The notes: a model not told the origin generated them from the letters alone. Numbered from the stretch's first letter, positions 45,720-59,389 are shown. The stretch: DNA of 64,000 nt from Ornithodoros turicata (GCF_037126465.1 NC_088204.1:18296804-18360803); one strand, 5' to 3'. Numbers and translations: made by a program.

Positions 45720-48700
45720 AGGTGATCGGTCCATCATCTTCTGTATCGCAGCATCTTTGATGGCTTTGCAATCCTGCCTCATCATATCTTCAGTGTCTTC
45801 TACTTTTGCTTTCACTTCAGGCAGAAGACCCTGTAGTTCCTCAACCTCACGTTCTGCTCGCCACACTGGATCATCGTCCAGTGATCCCTGACGTTCTTTG
45901 GACTTGTTCTCTTCAATAAATCTGAAATACCACAGTTTTTTTTTGCTTAAATTAAGCGATGTGGAACTAAAATATTACGAGATAGTCAAGTGCAAGTCAC
46001 TCGCCAGTTATACGTATTAATGGCCACCCGTCTCATGTTCAGGATACATTGTGGCCCCAGATACACGTCACTTGATTTGTGTATCAGGTTTTGATTCAGT
46101 TTGATCCCCCACGTGAAACACAACCATCGATATCTACACATTAGAATGAGCATGCTTATCCCTGTCCCTCTTGCATAGAGCAGCAGGTGACTCGAAGCAG
46201 GTGGTTATACTTTTGCATCGACAAATGAAGTCATCCCTAATGGTAATTCAATAGGAACTTCATCTGTGCATGCACTAGTTCAGAAAGCATACTATAACCC
46301 TCTTTCTCACACAGTATATATCAAGCATCCATATTTGCAAGCCCTTGAACAAAACAAGTGTCTGATGCCAGCAGCAGTTTGTCTCTGCACAGGACAGGGG
46401 GGGAAACCATGTGACAAAGTATCTGACCAATCACAAGGCAGCAACTGTCAGGTAATTGTAGACCTGCACAGCTTCACAGAAGAAATCATGTGCGGCTCAC
46501 CATGAGATGGTACCCCTTATTTGGGAAGGGGACCACTGAGGTCGCTCCATAAGCAATAGGGGAGAGAGGGAAACTAGGGAGCAGCACATACAGCTGACCC
46601 ATGTGCATAGCATGCATGCTTTTTTGTCACAAAATGCGTTCTGGTTGATACAGGGGTAAGGTGGCACACACACACTCACAGAACAAACTGACATTAGAAA
46701 TAAAACTCATATGTGAAATAATCTCCCAAATGGATAGCGCAAAAGTACAAAATATGTGGTGCATGAGAAATAAAATCAGATAAATCTGTGCCAGTAGCAC
46801 TATTTCCTTGGCTACTTCAAGCTGTGCACCTACTGTAGCCTACATCCTATATTTGCCACCAGTTTCACAGGGTTTGGTCCAAAGAGCAAGTTAGAAATGG
46901 TGTTCCAATGTTGTCAGATGTCAGAATGCCAAGAACAAACGGTGCAATGCATCATAGAAATGTATACATTACAAGGAGGGGAAGAGTTAAAAGCAGAAAA
47001 TATTTTCACCTATGTGCTTCCACCCCCGTGTTTTTAAATACAACGCCACCTAGGTACAGAATCCCTGCTCAATGCGTCCTCTTCACTACGTCTGCTTTCG
47101 TCTGCTACCACGATTCGCCGTTCTGCAAATTCAAGAACTCGCAAATGATTGCAGCTATCTTCGCAAATTTGAACCTGTAGACTAACAGTGAAACACGCTT
47201 TCCAGAAAATTTGTCTCGAGAAAAATATGGGACCGTATTGCACATTATTTTGTTTCTCCACTTAGGATGCGGGGACTTTCAATACCCACAGACGACAGCG
47301 GCTGTCAATGCGGCTGCCGATGGCTCGTCTCCACGGCTGCGACCGCTGAAAGCATGTTCACAGTTGGCTACGGCCATTGAAAACAGTCCTGGTTGGTTGA
47401 CTAGTTGATTAGTTGTTACATCACGACAACGAGTAAGCAGGCTCGGGATTCGCTCCGAGATCGAACGGTGTTGGCACGCTGCGGAGAACAGAACTACCGC
47501 AGTGTGGATGCGTCGTCTGCTTTTACACGTTTATTCCGCGTTCAGTGCAGTAGGTGGAGCACTGGGGAACCGAACACTGTCGTACCATCGCGGCACAAGT
47601 GATCTTCCTGTGAACATACAGAAGAATTACAGAGAAGAATCAACCCCATGTGTTATCCACACTCGAATGGTAACAGTGTCGCCTCCTAGAGGTCGATCTC
47701 GTAGCAAATATCTAGGTGGTGCTGATTAAATACATCGATATGCTTCTGCGCCCACAAGTTTCTCTCAATGCAAAAGCATGTTTGTTCACTGTCGATGTTC
47801 TCATTACAAAGGAATATGTTCGAGCTGAATCCTGCAGGCCAAACTTACTTGGTGAGGTTCTCCACTCGTAACTGCAGTGCCCCAACCGCTGCCCGGAAGT
47901 CGTCCACAGCATTGTTGTACTGTCCAGCAAAAGAGTGTGCCAAGCCACGCTGATAATGCGTTTCAGCTAGCTGCCGACTATCTGCTGCCAGAGTCTCCCT
48001 CTGGATGTTTAAGCACTCCGACAAGTCTTCCACAGCCTGCTCACAGTTGTCAGACTCTATGCTAATTTCACCCAGCTTGAGCAGAATGTCTGCAACCTTT
48101 CCGAGAGCATCGGCGTTGCCCTCCGCAGCTTGCCTAAAATTTTTCCACAAAAGGTAGCCTTAGTATGCTTTGTAAAAGACACAACATAGATGGACTGAAA
48201 AGTTGCTGCAATAATCATGAGTTTATACGTGTAAACAATAGAGCTCTACGCGAGAAACGTCACCATGACGTTGGTAGACAGACTGAAACCGAAATAAATC
48301 AGAAGGGGAGGGTTGAGATCCTTGAATGGGCACTTGTTCGCCGCTTCCTACTGAAACAAAAGTAAGACCGAAGGTCGCGTCCCTTTCAGGGACCACTGTA
48401 ATCCCCTCAAGACCGTGGCTTTCGGGCGCAACCTCGTTCGCCCCTGGCTTCCAACGTAGTTCAACTCTACCAAATTAGTGGCGCTGTCGAACACAATGAC
48501 GTCATATGTTTACAAACAGGGAAGGGTCTATTAGCTGAGGCTGACTACAAACATGGACAACACAAACACGTATTCCTTCCACTCTGTAGGAAATAATGCT
48601 GGCATGGGGGATGCCAAAAGTTCCATCGATGCTAACGCTAAAAAATTGTGTGAAAACCATTTAGCTTGCAGATTTGTGTAGTTAACTATGAAAAATATAA

Positions 48701-51700
48701 AAACCACATGTTCTATACATTGTCAATACTCTATTCCACAATTTCTTTAGCTGTTGAGGAATCGTTGTGGCTTTACAATGAACACCTCAAGGCATATACT
48801 GATGTGCAAAGTATGGCTTCTTTTGGTGACACAGCATTGTCACAAGCTGAGCAGAGACTCAATGAATACAGCCACCTGTTTCATCAGCATGGTGAGTATG
48901 TCTATCAGCAGCCACCACTAAATATTGAATGAAGTACAGGTTCGTCGGTTTCCACGTAAAACATGGCTACATCCAGTATTTGACCACATACTGTGCAACT
49001 ATGAACAGTCCCCTCTGTATACTACGTACCTTTTGAAGATGACCTTGGCAAGTTCGAGGACTTCCCATGCTAGCTGAAGATTCGAAACTTCATCCTGAAG
49101 AGTAAAAAATAATGTGCACCTGAGTATAATGGCACAAGTGGAGAATAATGGCACGGATAATGTCCAAAAGGAGTATATGTATACCAGGAGTGTATCTATA
49201 CACATGTATCTATGTACAGATACAGAATGTATGTATGTATGAATGAATGTATGTATGTATGCATGAATGTATGCATGTATGAATATATGTATGTATGTAT
49301 GAATGTATGGGAGTGTATATATGTATGTATGTGTACCGCTAGGCATGGCACATTCACATACCTCATCCACCTTCTCCTGCGGTGCAGCCGACGATGTGCC
49401 TGGTTCAGCAGATATGTGAGGGTCTTCCTTGAGCACTGGTTCTTCTTTTTCGAGGTCTTCCTCTGCCTCAGCAGACTTTTCTGCTCCTGATGAGTCCTCT
49501 GGAGAGAAGGGATAACATTAACGCATGTGCAGACCCACTGATGCGAAGAATGTAGACTATATGTAGACCACAAAGTTCCGCAGCAATACCCCACTGCTAC
49601 AAACGAAATGCCAAATCAATTAATACAACTGACCATGCATTACAGCATATGCTTTTGCTCCTCTAAATGCCACATGCAAAGCCAAGAAGCAGATCATGCA
49701 ACGTTTAGGACTTATCTTCATCAAAGAACTCAACAGTTCTTCAGCATGCATCACACCTCACCTTTGCCGCTACCAGATGGATCATCAACTTCCATGGCTT
49801 CTGCACTACCTTTGGTTATCTCAGCGCTGCCGTCATCTGCTTGCCCTACTGCTTCACTTTTCTCATCGCTAACCTTCTTCTCCGCATCCTCTTTCTTTTC
49901 CACCGCAACAGACTCCACATTTTCATCTTCAGATGGTGCCACCTTGTCTTCCATCTGCCCCTCTCCTGACTCTTTCACTTCCCCACTTTCTTTCACCCCA
50001 CTTGTTTCTTCATTCGCACATTTGCCACCTTCTGCTTTTCCCACCACCACATCTGTTACATCTGCTTGCTCTTCTGAGGTTCTAGATTCTGCCTCCAAAG
50101 CTGCCGTGAAATTTGTGTTACACTCTCAGCCATGCAAGCAATCTACAATGCGACCACAAATACAAAAGCATGCTCTCATAAGCTTTGCGGCTACAACATG
50201 GAACAAGTCTTGCAATGCTACAATATTCCTGTATTATGTCTGCAACGAACAGGGTCCCCTGGACTGCCACCAGACAACTGCTCCAGCATGCACGCTCAAA
50301 GCTGCAATTACAATAGTGACAGCAACCTGTGCTTTGTGTTGCCCAAAGCCACTTATAGAGAAGCAAGGACAGACATGCAGGGTACGCTATAGTCTGACGT
50401 TACAGCTGTTTGTGCCTAGCATGCATTGGAGACTTGCTAAACGATAACAAGGTGCCACAAGCAGACCATATCTTGTCCTGTCAAATGTTTAGCATGTAAC
50501 AAAATGACTACAATTAGGCTAAATATTTGTTTACAGCTAATCCAATAGCTAGTGCCTTTGCAAAACCTGAGTAATAGCAGGTTTCAGGGTAATCTATTAA
50601 ATGGGACGCTATTGGATCACTATTATGCTAGCATGCACAGCTATCTTTGATACACACTGCAACATAAAGTCATAGGGAAAAGAGAATACAATGTTTAAGC
50701 AATTTATTCTAAAGGTGTTATGCACCAGACAATTCCCACACCTGGGTCAACCTTGGTTTTCAATATACAGTGGAATCTCACTAAACGGGAATTGCTTACA
50801 CGGAATTACTGCTTTCACGGAACAACAGTCGCAAGGTTGATTGGATTCGTATTTGTGCAGTGCAAAAATTTTCCCGCTAAACGGAACGAAAATTTTTACA
50901 CCACTGGGTACACGGAACTGACCAGTCTTGGGTAGTAACTACGTTACTTTTAACTTGTAACTGTAACTAGTTACTTTTGGGGGTAACTAGTTACAGTAAC
51001 TAGTTACATTTCCAGAGAAGTAGCTTTTAACTGTAACTAGTTACTATTTCTGTGAAAGTAACTGCAAAATGTAACTAGTTACTCGAATAAATGTCGTTCC
51101 TTTTTTTTCTTTACTCTACCCTCCCCTACTTCCCCCTAACAATATCTTGCTTCCTTTTATCCGTAATCGGTATGTGCCCCGTGCCTTGGGCTCTTGACCA
51201 AACAGGGAATTCCAGCTTTGCGAACAGAAATTAGTTGAAGATAGTGACCTGACCCTCAACGGTCGGAGTGAGTCATATGTGAGTGACACTGTCACTGCCC
51301 TATCACGGGATCCTGCCTCCTGTGGATATGGACAAGGGAATGATTACGCACAAAGAGAAAGTTTCAGGTCAGCTCACTTGCGCTCCGACCAGTGCAATGG
51401 CTAATCCTGCTCCGGTTGCTGCTACCATAAGCTTCCGTGGCCGCTCTATGAAGCAACCTTCGCGTTTTTATCATGGAAGGACGAGAATAATTTAATCGTA
51501 AAGTGCAAGCTATGGAATAAGACTTAATTACTCGGCAAGCAGGACGTCAACTTCAAACCTGTAAAAGCATCTTGAGGCGAGTTCCTTGTTCTTGATTATG
51601 TCTCTCTCTCTACACGTTACAAAACATGTGCGTATCACCGTGCTCTTCTTTTTCACCGCGATGTGCCAGGTCGCATGCACATGTCGTATTTTTCCGTGTG

Positions 51701-54700
51701 GGATAACCGCGTATTAACTTATACTGCTTCTGGTTAAGTGCGAGACAACTCTTATTGCACTTGAGTAAATGTAAATAAATGTATGTTCTTAACAATTGTA
51801 TCACCCTCTCATGGACATTTTTATAAAAAGTAACTGTAATGTAACTAAGTTACTTTCTCTCGGTAACTGTAACTGTAACTAGTTACTCGACCAAGAAAGT
51901 AACTATAACTGTAACTTAGTTACTATTTTTGTCAGATAAACTGTAACTGTAACTCAGTTACTTTTTAGAAGTAACTTACCCAAGACTGGAACTGACTGAA
52001 CATTTCAGAGCATCGTCACTATGCGCATCGCAGCTTGAGCTCTCTGCTTCTAGTACAGCCATGATTAGGATTAGTACGTTAACAGTAGTAATTGCCATTT
52101 CCAATGGCATTGCAGAAGTGCGCACATCACGCTCTTGATCTTCAAAGCAAGATCAAAGTTATCAACAATTTTGAGTGTGGTTGCTGCACAACAACAGCGC
52201 TTGCGATGGGGTAAGGGATGCCGAAAAGTATGTTAACAAGAACTCTTTGTTGTAACATTTGTTGTAACACTAACTCAACAGTCAACATACACGCAACATT
52301 TTCCTGAAATCAGTCGGTGTCCTGGGACCAACAGGCTTTTTCTCACTGTTTCTTGAATCACAATCTTTACGTTAAGAACGGAAGCATGTCAGTTATGCGA
52401 GTAAATATGGTAAGTCGAAAACTGGTTATTCTATCAGCACTGTCAACAGCTTATGTACGTCTCGGAGAAATTGCGATGACAGTGACAGTGGAAGGTTACA
52501 GTTGACAAGCTGTGTGATGCCCTTAGTGCTTCATGATTTGGACAGCAAAGAAAAAGACTTCGACTCTGTGACGACAAAGGCAGGGTGTCGGAGCGAACCG
52601 AAAACCGGAACCGAAAAAAAAACGCTATTTTGGTGAGAACCGGAACGGAATCGAAACCGTATACGTTTTACCAGGAGGGAAACCGAAAAATATATTTAAC
52701 GGTTTTCGGTCCAAGAAAAAACTTCGCCGGTTTGGACTACGGAAAGGCGAATGAAACAGACGTCGTGTGCTCTGAAGTCATGTCATGGATACTATACGAG
52801 GGTTACGGTTACGGTGGAATGTATGTTGGTATACTATGACCCTTAGGCTCCCTTTGTAATGGTTTATCGTTCGTGCACGCACACAGACTTAGAGGTACAT
52901 GTGACTTTCTAGCAATGTGCCATAGTGTTCGTTTTAATTTGATCCCCCCAAACTCTCCTCAACTAAACAGCGACCCAAGGGGGCTGCATAACGGCTTCTT
53001 TATCGGTAATGTCGCGCAACGCGTCCTTTGTTTGAGAGCAGCTAAGTTGAATACATTTACGTATACGCGAGGGCAAGCCCGTGCGATGTGGCAACTCTTT
53101 TGTGGACAGGACACGAAGCAAATATAACGGAGCCATCGAGCGCGTTTGTGAGTGAAGGTGTTCCTCGATTTGCGTCGTACTCGTGCGGTGGTGCTTGCTG
53201 GCTAGACAGTAGCAACAGACATTCGGATGGGACGCGATCGCTCCAACCCAGCAAGAAAGTACTTTACGTATGACATCACGACAAACAAGTCCGTTTGTAG
53301 CATGCGCTTCAAGAAAGGAGAAAGCTCATTCAGACAGTAACCTACAGGAACCAGGAGCTACCAATTTCGCAGCTGTCTATTAATATTAAATACCATGTAT
53401 GCGGAATAAACAGGTTTACATTTTGTAACTTTTTTTTTTTTGTGTGGGGATGAATATTCCCAGCAGAAGCGAAACCGGTTAAAAACCGGTATGAACCGAT
53501 ATTTTTTTGCTCCGCAGCAGAACCGGTACCGGATTGTTTATGATGTAACCGGAACGAAAACCGGAACGAAAAACGTTTCGGTTCGACACCCTGGACAAAG
53601 GGATTGAAAAAATGCTTTCTATTGTGTATAATGCATGCCCAAAGTCAAAATATCCCAATGAATGGGCCAACTGTTCGTGTGAAGGTGGAACATCTCAGTG
53701 TGGACTAGAATAAAGTTGAAAATTGTATGTGTACTCCAGTAACGTGCACAAAGACTGCTTCCAACTTCTGCACTCCTGGAAATTACGCCATTTAACACCT
53801 CACACACAACTCTGCAAATGGAACTTCCGATAAACGAAACAGATTTTCCAGGTCCCTCGGGGTTCCATTTAAAGAGATTCCACTGTAGCACCATTATGTA
53901 GAGCTGTCGTCTGCATTGTTATCTGCTTACAAGCAAAAGACACTATCATCAGAATGTGATGAAACTATCAACATACATCGAAAAAATGATTCATAAACGT
54001 TGTCACTTATCCTGTGTACAATACAGTACACAATGCACAACCTATGCACTGCAGCCCTTGCAGAAGACTATAGAAGTGCACAATAGCCTTGGTCATGAGA
54101 TGTATACGTAGAAATACATAGTCACTAACTGACGACTTAGTCATTTTGTTACGCAGACATTCAACAGGAGCATTCCGAAACATATCTCACTGCAAAGACA
54201 ATGTCCGCATGTGGCACATAGCGTGCAAACGATGCACACACCAGATCTTACCAGCTGCTCCTTCTTTATTCCCTTCTGCTTCCTGCTTTTCTGCCTCATC
54301 CTCTTCTCCATCTTCTTCCTCCTCCTCCTCCTCTTCAGATGGAGATTCATCCTCTGCACATTAGAGACTCTTTAACGCCTCCCTCATTGAAGAAGTACAA
54401 CAACTATACATTAAAAGAAAACTGAATTTCATAGGAACATTATGCATGACTCAGTGGCAGAGAGGACAACCGTCACATGTACCACACACAATTTCCCACC
54501 AAGTGACATGCCTGTACATCATTCAGTGGAAACCTAGAATCAGAGCCGTCCCAAAATACAAAACACACGAAAAATGAGGAATCTATGCTTTTCAACGTTC
54601 ACTGCTTTCTTTAACAACCAGAAAGAGCGGGTAGCCATAGGGAATAGAGGGGAGCGAAGGATGCGCAATGTCAGGAAACTTCCAAGTTTATGCTTCCATT

Positions 54701-57700
54701 AGAGTGTATCCTGTTTAAAATGGGAAAGAACAATCTAATTCTAAATTCTACAGTAGACGTCCTCTCGGGTGCCGCTTTATTGCTCAACCTTATCAGTTCC
54801 TTACCAGGCACTGGTGCTCTCCCTTCTGCACCGACTAGCACTGCTTCAACAAGATCACCCACTGGGATGTATACCACGTGCCTCAGATATATGCGTTATA
54901 TGTGCACCAAAAGACGACCTTGATCTACGTGCCGGTTACTGGGAGTTTCTCAAAGAGCATTCTGACATCGAGAAGACAGCCTTTGCCACCCCTGATGGCT
55001 TGTACGAGTTCAAAGCCATGCCATTTGAACTCTCGAACGTCCCCGCCACATTTGAGTGTGTGACGGACACAGTGCTCCGGGGGCTGCGGTAGAATATATG
55101 CCTGCGTTATCTGGACGATGACACGGCAAGTTCCTCAACCTTTTCTGGCTACATCCAGTGGCTGAAAGTGGCTGCCCTGCCGCTACAGGGTTACAACTTA
55201 ATCATAAGTATGGTTTCCGACCTTTCGGTATTTTGGCTTGGCAATGGTTGTGGGTACAACGAAGGGACTTGGGTGCCAAGGGGGGAGAACAACTCGGGGC
55301 ACAGAAAGAAGAAAAATGAAAAATAAAAAGTGCGTTTCATGTGCCCGGCAGCTCGTCCACTCCTCCAATGGCAGGGGGTGCTTGCCGGAGCTTTCAATTT
55401 CTCTAAACTTTTGACTTTTTCGGAGATACCTTTCAAAGAACCCCTGAAAGACCCCAAGATCTCCAGAAATTGAGCCGGTGGGCACCTCCCAATTTTTACC
55501 AAATGAAAACACTGAAAAGTCAGAACCCTAATGCCATTTTGGGTGCCTTTAAAGTCCTCTGCCACCTTGCGCCGCAGGAGTGGTCCCATCAGACCCCAAC
55601 AAGATCAAAGCAGGTTCAGATTTTCATCAGCCAGTTAAAGACCCACGTAGCTTCATTGGAAAAAAGGTTTGTCCCGCAATATTGCAAAAACTTCCCAACC
55701 TACGCTGAACAATCGCTTGCCGGCTACAGAATACCTGATTTAGAGCCTTCATTTTTCAGGAAATATTTTTTTTCCAAATTCGGGGGGTAAAACTCGGGGA
55801 AATAAACATGTGCTCTAAATTCATGCAAATTCGGGTGGAAAAACTTCCAGTGCGCTAAATTCGAGGAGAAATCGGGCTCTATTACTCAAACTCAGGTTTG
55901 GTACACGCGGTGACGTAATTGTGTTTGCTGCCACACAAGCTAGTGTGCATTCCTACAGATGTTTCAGTAAGGGCAATTTCGCAGGTAAAAGTCTTGTTTC
56001 ACCCTAAAGTGGCAACTTTCAGTTCGGAGTGCAAATTCAGGGAAGAACTGGGTTAAACTCTAAAACTTCAGGCTCTACTGATATTATACCCAGACAAATT
56101 CCATAATAGAAGGATTAAATTCCGTGGTACAGGGATTAAATACAACTGGAAAACCTGTGGTTACTTGTAATTAAGATACTTCCCAAGACTGTATAGCACA
56201 GTAATTCTACAGGGCATTCATTTTTATAAATCACAGATTTTTTAAATAAAAATTCTATGAGAGCAGCATAGATATCATTTTTGCAGGCGAGTTCCTCAGT
56301 CAGGTGGACATCCTCTCGAACAGAGTACGTAACCGCAGGATGCCTAATTACCCAAAATTCATTAGATAACTTTTTAATTAGGGAATTCTGGGCAAAAGCA
56401 AGATAGCTGAATGGGAGACAATCCTCGTTGAAAGACATTCTTATCTGTAAAATCCTGAAACAAGTGCGTGCCTTGAAATATCCATCGCCAAATTTTGCCA
56501 TGCAAACGAGCTGAAATCAAAACAGTGCGCCACAGGAGGGCGTCACCCTTGCCAACAACGATCTGGGCCGCAAAGTGGTAGATCTGGGCCCGTTTCGTCA
56601 ATAGCTTCGGCAGTGCTTCCTGCACGAGCAGCGAGCGCGTGCTCAATGCACTGCCAAGGCAATTGAGATTGAGTCTGAGACTCTTACCCATTTTATGCAA
56701 ATGGACCCCGGCCAGTAGATGAGCACCTACTCCAATCATCTCGACTATCCTGGCATTTGTTGACCAAGTGGGAGGGAGGCTCTGCCTACTGGATGGGGGC
56801 CCATAGGGGGATGCGGAGGGCAGGCACTTCCCATGCCTCTGCTCTCGCCTAAGAGATGGCTCAGCATTACCGTCGCGTGTCGCAAGGCTTCTGCCGTGGT
56901 GCACCAATCTAACCAACGGCTCTGCTGTCCGTCAACGTGGGTACGAGGCCAAGCGGGAGTCGCGCGTACGCCAGTTAACGGATGGCAAAGCCATTAGTTA
57001 GACTGGTGCGCCACGGCAGAAGCCTTGCGGCGGGCAAAACAGTGACAGCTGCTGGTTAACGGACAGCGAACCAGCTGGTTAGATTGGTCCACCGTGGCAG
57101 AAGCTTGGCGACACGCGAAACAATGTTAATGCTGCGCCACCTCTTAGGCAAGAGCAGAGGCTTGGGAAGTGCCTGCCCTCTGCGTCCTCCCTATTGGCCT
57201 GCATCCAGTAGGCAGAGCCTTCCTCGCTCTTGGTCAGCTAACCACTGAGCCACAGGAGCCTTAAGGGCGACCCGCATCCGACGCTTTCTCAACGGAAAAG
57301 CGTCGACGGCTCGATGCTTTTCTGGTGGGTTCTGAAAACAATAGCCGCAGACCTGTTTCGCCGACGTCTGTGGTGAGCAGATCTTGACGGGTCGACGGGT
57401 GACGGCGGATGTGGCGCATCCTTCCTGACCAATTGGGTGTCTTGCCGGAAGCTGCTGCCGGCACAGATAGCTGCTAGCTGTCATGGCGTACGGCTGTGTG
57501 TGTGCACCGCACGCAATTTCGTGTGTACAAAACGAAACAGACAAGGGGGATAGCGTGTGAGCTTCAATTCCGGATGCAGGAACATTCCTTCTGGGCAATA
57601 AAATAAAGGCAAGTCGACCCAGTTGCAAGACAGATTGTTGCGATTGTTGTTTCCGCAGGAGACAACAAACGTGAGCGTCACTCGGAGAATGCATTTTTAA

Positions 57701-59389
57701 TTACTCAACAAGCAACTAAAGCTTCCCGTCCGCTCTTCGGCTCCCCGAGCTTGGGGTGCAGGAGGCCAGCACATCTGGACGGGAGCCTCAGGCGTCACAC
57801 GCTCCCTGTACCCTGAAAGAGCCTCATGTTCACTGTACCACTGCTCTCGGATCCTTGTTAAGCTGTGACAGAAGTAAAAGCTTTTGTAGTCAGCCCCTAT
57901 ACGTTCTTTTTGCAATCTCCTCTCCTAAACGTGGCCCCTCGATGTCAAATAAAGCAGTCATTATCTGTTCTAAGTTTCTGTCGTCTGATTCTTGTCGTGT
58001 TTCATTCGTCCTCGAGGGAGATCACGTATAAATTATATGTATGCAGTATTTCGTTTTACATTTTCCACCTTAAACCTTAGCTCTTTCCTCGCCTACAGTC
58101 TTCTGGTTAACATTTGTGACTAAAAACGAAGCAAGGGGTTCCGAAGGCCAACCCGCCACCGCCGCCCAAGGAAATGTCGAGAAATCGCCGTATGTGGATG
58201 GACTCAGCGGTTGTCCGTCGAGCTGACGTCACGACTGACGTCGTATGCGGGTCCCGCTTTATAAGTCGGCCCAGGACGCACATTCCCCAAGGGCGTAAGT
58301 CGTGACGTTGCCCACCTCCGTGAGTCCGACAACGGTGAGGCCTTTCACCACCACTCTTGGTCAGCAAACGCAAAGATAGTCTATGCGATTTCTGCTCCAG
58401 CTAATTCGCATAGCAACATTCGAAGATGGATATTTCGAAGCATGTGTGTTTCAGGGTTTTTTAAAGATAGAATGGCTTTCAAAAAGGATTGTCTCCCATT
58501 GTGCTATCTCACTTTTGCACGAAATCCCCTAATTAGAGAGTTACTTAATGAATTCTAAGTAATTAGTCACCTTGCAGTTACATACTCTCTTCGAGAAGAC
58601 GTCTGCCTCGCAGTATAACTGCAAAATGACATCTATGGTGCTCTCATAGCTTTTTTAATAAGAAATATGTAAGGGATAAAAAAGAACACTCTGTATACAA
58701 ACAAAGGAACGTCAGCTCATACCAAGCGCGTTGCCCAGGACGCCGGTCTCCTGTCGAGCAAGCTCTAGCAGGGCTGTGCCATAGCACCTGTATGCCTCCC
58801 CACACTCATTAGCAGTTTCCCCATACTTTGAAGCAAGAAGTTTGCAAGCATCTTGAAGACTGATGACCGCGGAGGGATAATCTTGCACCAGCAAGTGTCG
58901 TTTCCCCTGAAGAAGTAGCATTGCCCCATCCACACCATCTGTGTTGATGCTGTAACATAACGCTTTGTTAGACTTTGTTTTGTCTATTTCTTCTCATATG
59001 CCCTGCCAGTGCTTACACACAGCATGGTAGATAACATGAATACCAAAGCAAATGCAAAAACCTGAAACACTGTACAATACCGAAAAGAAACAAACGTTTT
59101 CAAACAAACCGGCTCGCATGCGTGCTTCACGCCTTCACGCGACAAAATTCATCCGTGCAGAGCACTGCAACTGGTCCATTAAATTGAGGAATCAATGTGC
59201 TTCAGCTTTACTGTCGAATAAAGTGCCGTGTACGGTAGTAAACAACGTCTGTAGTAAAATATCTTCAAATCTGTCAGCATGCCCGCCATTTGAGGTAGTG
59301 TCAGCTGCAGCAAGCAACAGAGCGCGTTTTCTTTATTTTACTTACCCTTCTTCTGTTGTAGCTGGAGTTGGTTCTGCTGCTTCTGCCAT
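45720..59389 (-). CDS. NASP: NASP histone chaperone (SHNi-TPR), 8 exons found, 467 aa, C-terminus incomplete
   Basis: Exons on the minus strand: 59346-59389, 58723-58949, 54252-54353, 49762-50100, 49362-49498, 49030-49094, 47849-48133, 45720-45921. All phases match. NASP binds H3-H4 and linker histones and maintains the soluble histone pool. The first TPR is in exon 2 (residues 16-90, with KYGETANECGEAY). Exons 3-5 (91-283) form the Glu/Asp-rich insertion that splits the TPR array in this family, including eight Glu in a row in exon 3. The remaining TPRs are in exons 6-7 (284-400; LAWEVLELAKVIF, LAETHYQRGLAHSFAGQYNNAVDDF). Exon 8 (401-467) is a charged helix/coiled coil with WRAEREVEELQGLLPE. 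Exon 8 ends at a GTAAGG donor, so at least one more exon is expected downstream, normally carrying the basic nuclear localisation signal. It was not found with confidence; see 42802-42900. Intron 3 carries three nested transposons. Confidence 0.93.
49221..49335. repeat. (ATGT)n/(ATGA)n microsatellite in NASP intron 5
   Basis: About 110 bp of imperfect ATGT units with ATGA and ATGC variants. It begins 27 bp from the exon 5 donor. It produces spurious open frames on both strands rich in Tyr, Ile, His or Met, Tyr, Cys. Confidence 0.95.
50933..51988. mobile_element. hAT-type element 1, 1056 bp, nested
   Basis: Starts CAGTCTTGGGTAGTAAC and ends GTAACTTACCCAAGACTG. GAACTGAC is duplicated exactly (50925-50932, 51989-51996). 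Long GTAACTAGTTAC arrays lie at both ends. Non-coding. Confidence 0.93.
52581..53593. mobile_element. hAT-type element 2, 1013 bp, nested
   Basis: Starts CAGGGTGTCGGAGCGAACCG and ends CGGTTCGACACCCTG. GACAAAGG is duplicated exactly (52573-52580, 53594-53601). AACCGGAACCGAAA arrays lie at the ends. The GAACCGAAAACCG motif recalls the arms of the foldback element at 3811-5213. Confidence 0.93.
54906..55140 (+). pseudogene. Decayed Ty3-type retrotransposon reverse transcriptase fragment
   Basis: The plus strand has a short frame with DLRAGYWEF, KTAFATPDGLYEFKAMPF, PATFE, then after a stop LRYLDDD, in the order of the RT core of Ty3-like elements. It is isolated and interrupted by stops, with no LTRs seen. 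It lies in NASP intron 2, antisense to the gene. Confidence 0.75.
55738..56078. mobile_element. Second copy of the 346-bp family seen at 36728-37073
   Basis: Left TAGAGCCTTCATTTTTCAGG, right AAAACTTCAGGCTCTA. It is collinear with the other copy. Flanks only partly match, so the duplication is unclear. Confidence 0.75.
56215..58694. repeat. Long inverted repeat, arms 56215-56490 and 58425-58694
   Basis: The left arm contains TTCTATGAGAGCAGCATAGA, TTTAATTAGGGAATT and GGGAGACAATCCT; the right arm has the same order inverted (CTATGAGAGCACCATAGA, CTAATTAGGGGATT, GGGAGACAATCCTT). TACAGAGTGTTC closes the right side. It encloses a second inverted repeat (56756-57241) and GC-richer sequence. It lies in NASP intron 2, next to exon 2. 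Confidence 0.85.
56756..57241. repeat. Inner inverted repeat, arms 56756-56941 and 57053-57241
   Basis: TGACCAAG...GGAGGCTCTGCCTACTGGAT, GCACTTCCCA.GCCTCTGCTC, CAAGGCTTCTGCCGTGGTGC on the left are matched inverted on the right (CCAGTAGGCAGAGCC, GAGCAGAGGCTTGGGAAGTGC, CCGTGGCAGAAGCTT). A third partial inverse, CCACGGCAGAAGCCTTGCG at about 57011, suggests rearrangement at the centre. Confidence 0.85.

Larger units (their letters stand above)
50768..53885. mobile_element. Tigger/pogo-like element hosting two hAT insertions, in NASP intron 3
   Basis: Left end CAGTGGAATCTCACTAAACG, right end (inverted) CAGTGGAATCTCTTTAAATG, TA on both sides. After removing 50933-51988 and 52581-53593 with one duplication each, about 1.03 kb of host element remains. 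Internal motifs ACACGGAACTGAC and GGAACTTCCGATAAACG fit Tigger-class ends. No transposase frame was recognised. Confidence 0.88.

Noticed and set aside
49196..49490. Tyr/Ile/His- and Met/Tyr/Cys-rich frames on both strands
   Set aside because: Translation of the ATGT microsatellite.
49608..50447. 279-codon plus-strand open frame
   Set aside because: Its centre is the antisense of NASP exon 4; low-complexity acidic coding gives an open Ser/Thr-rich frame on the other strand.
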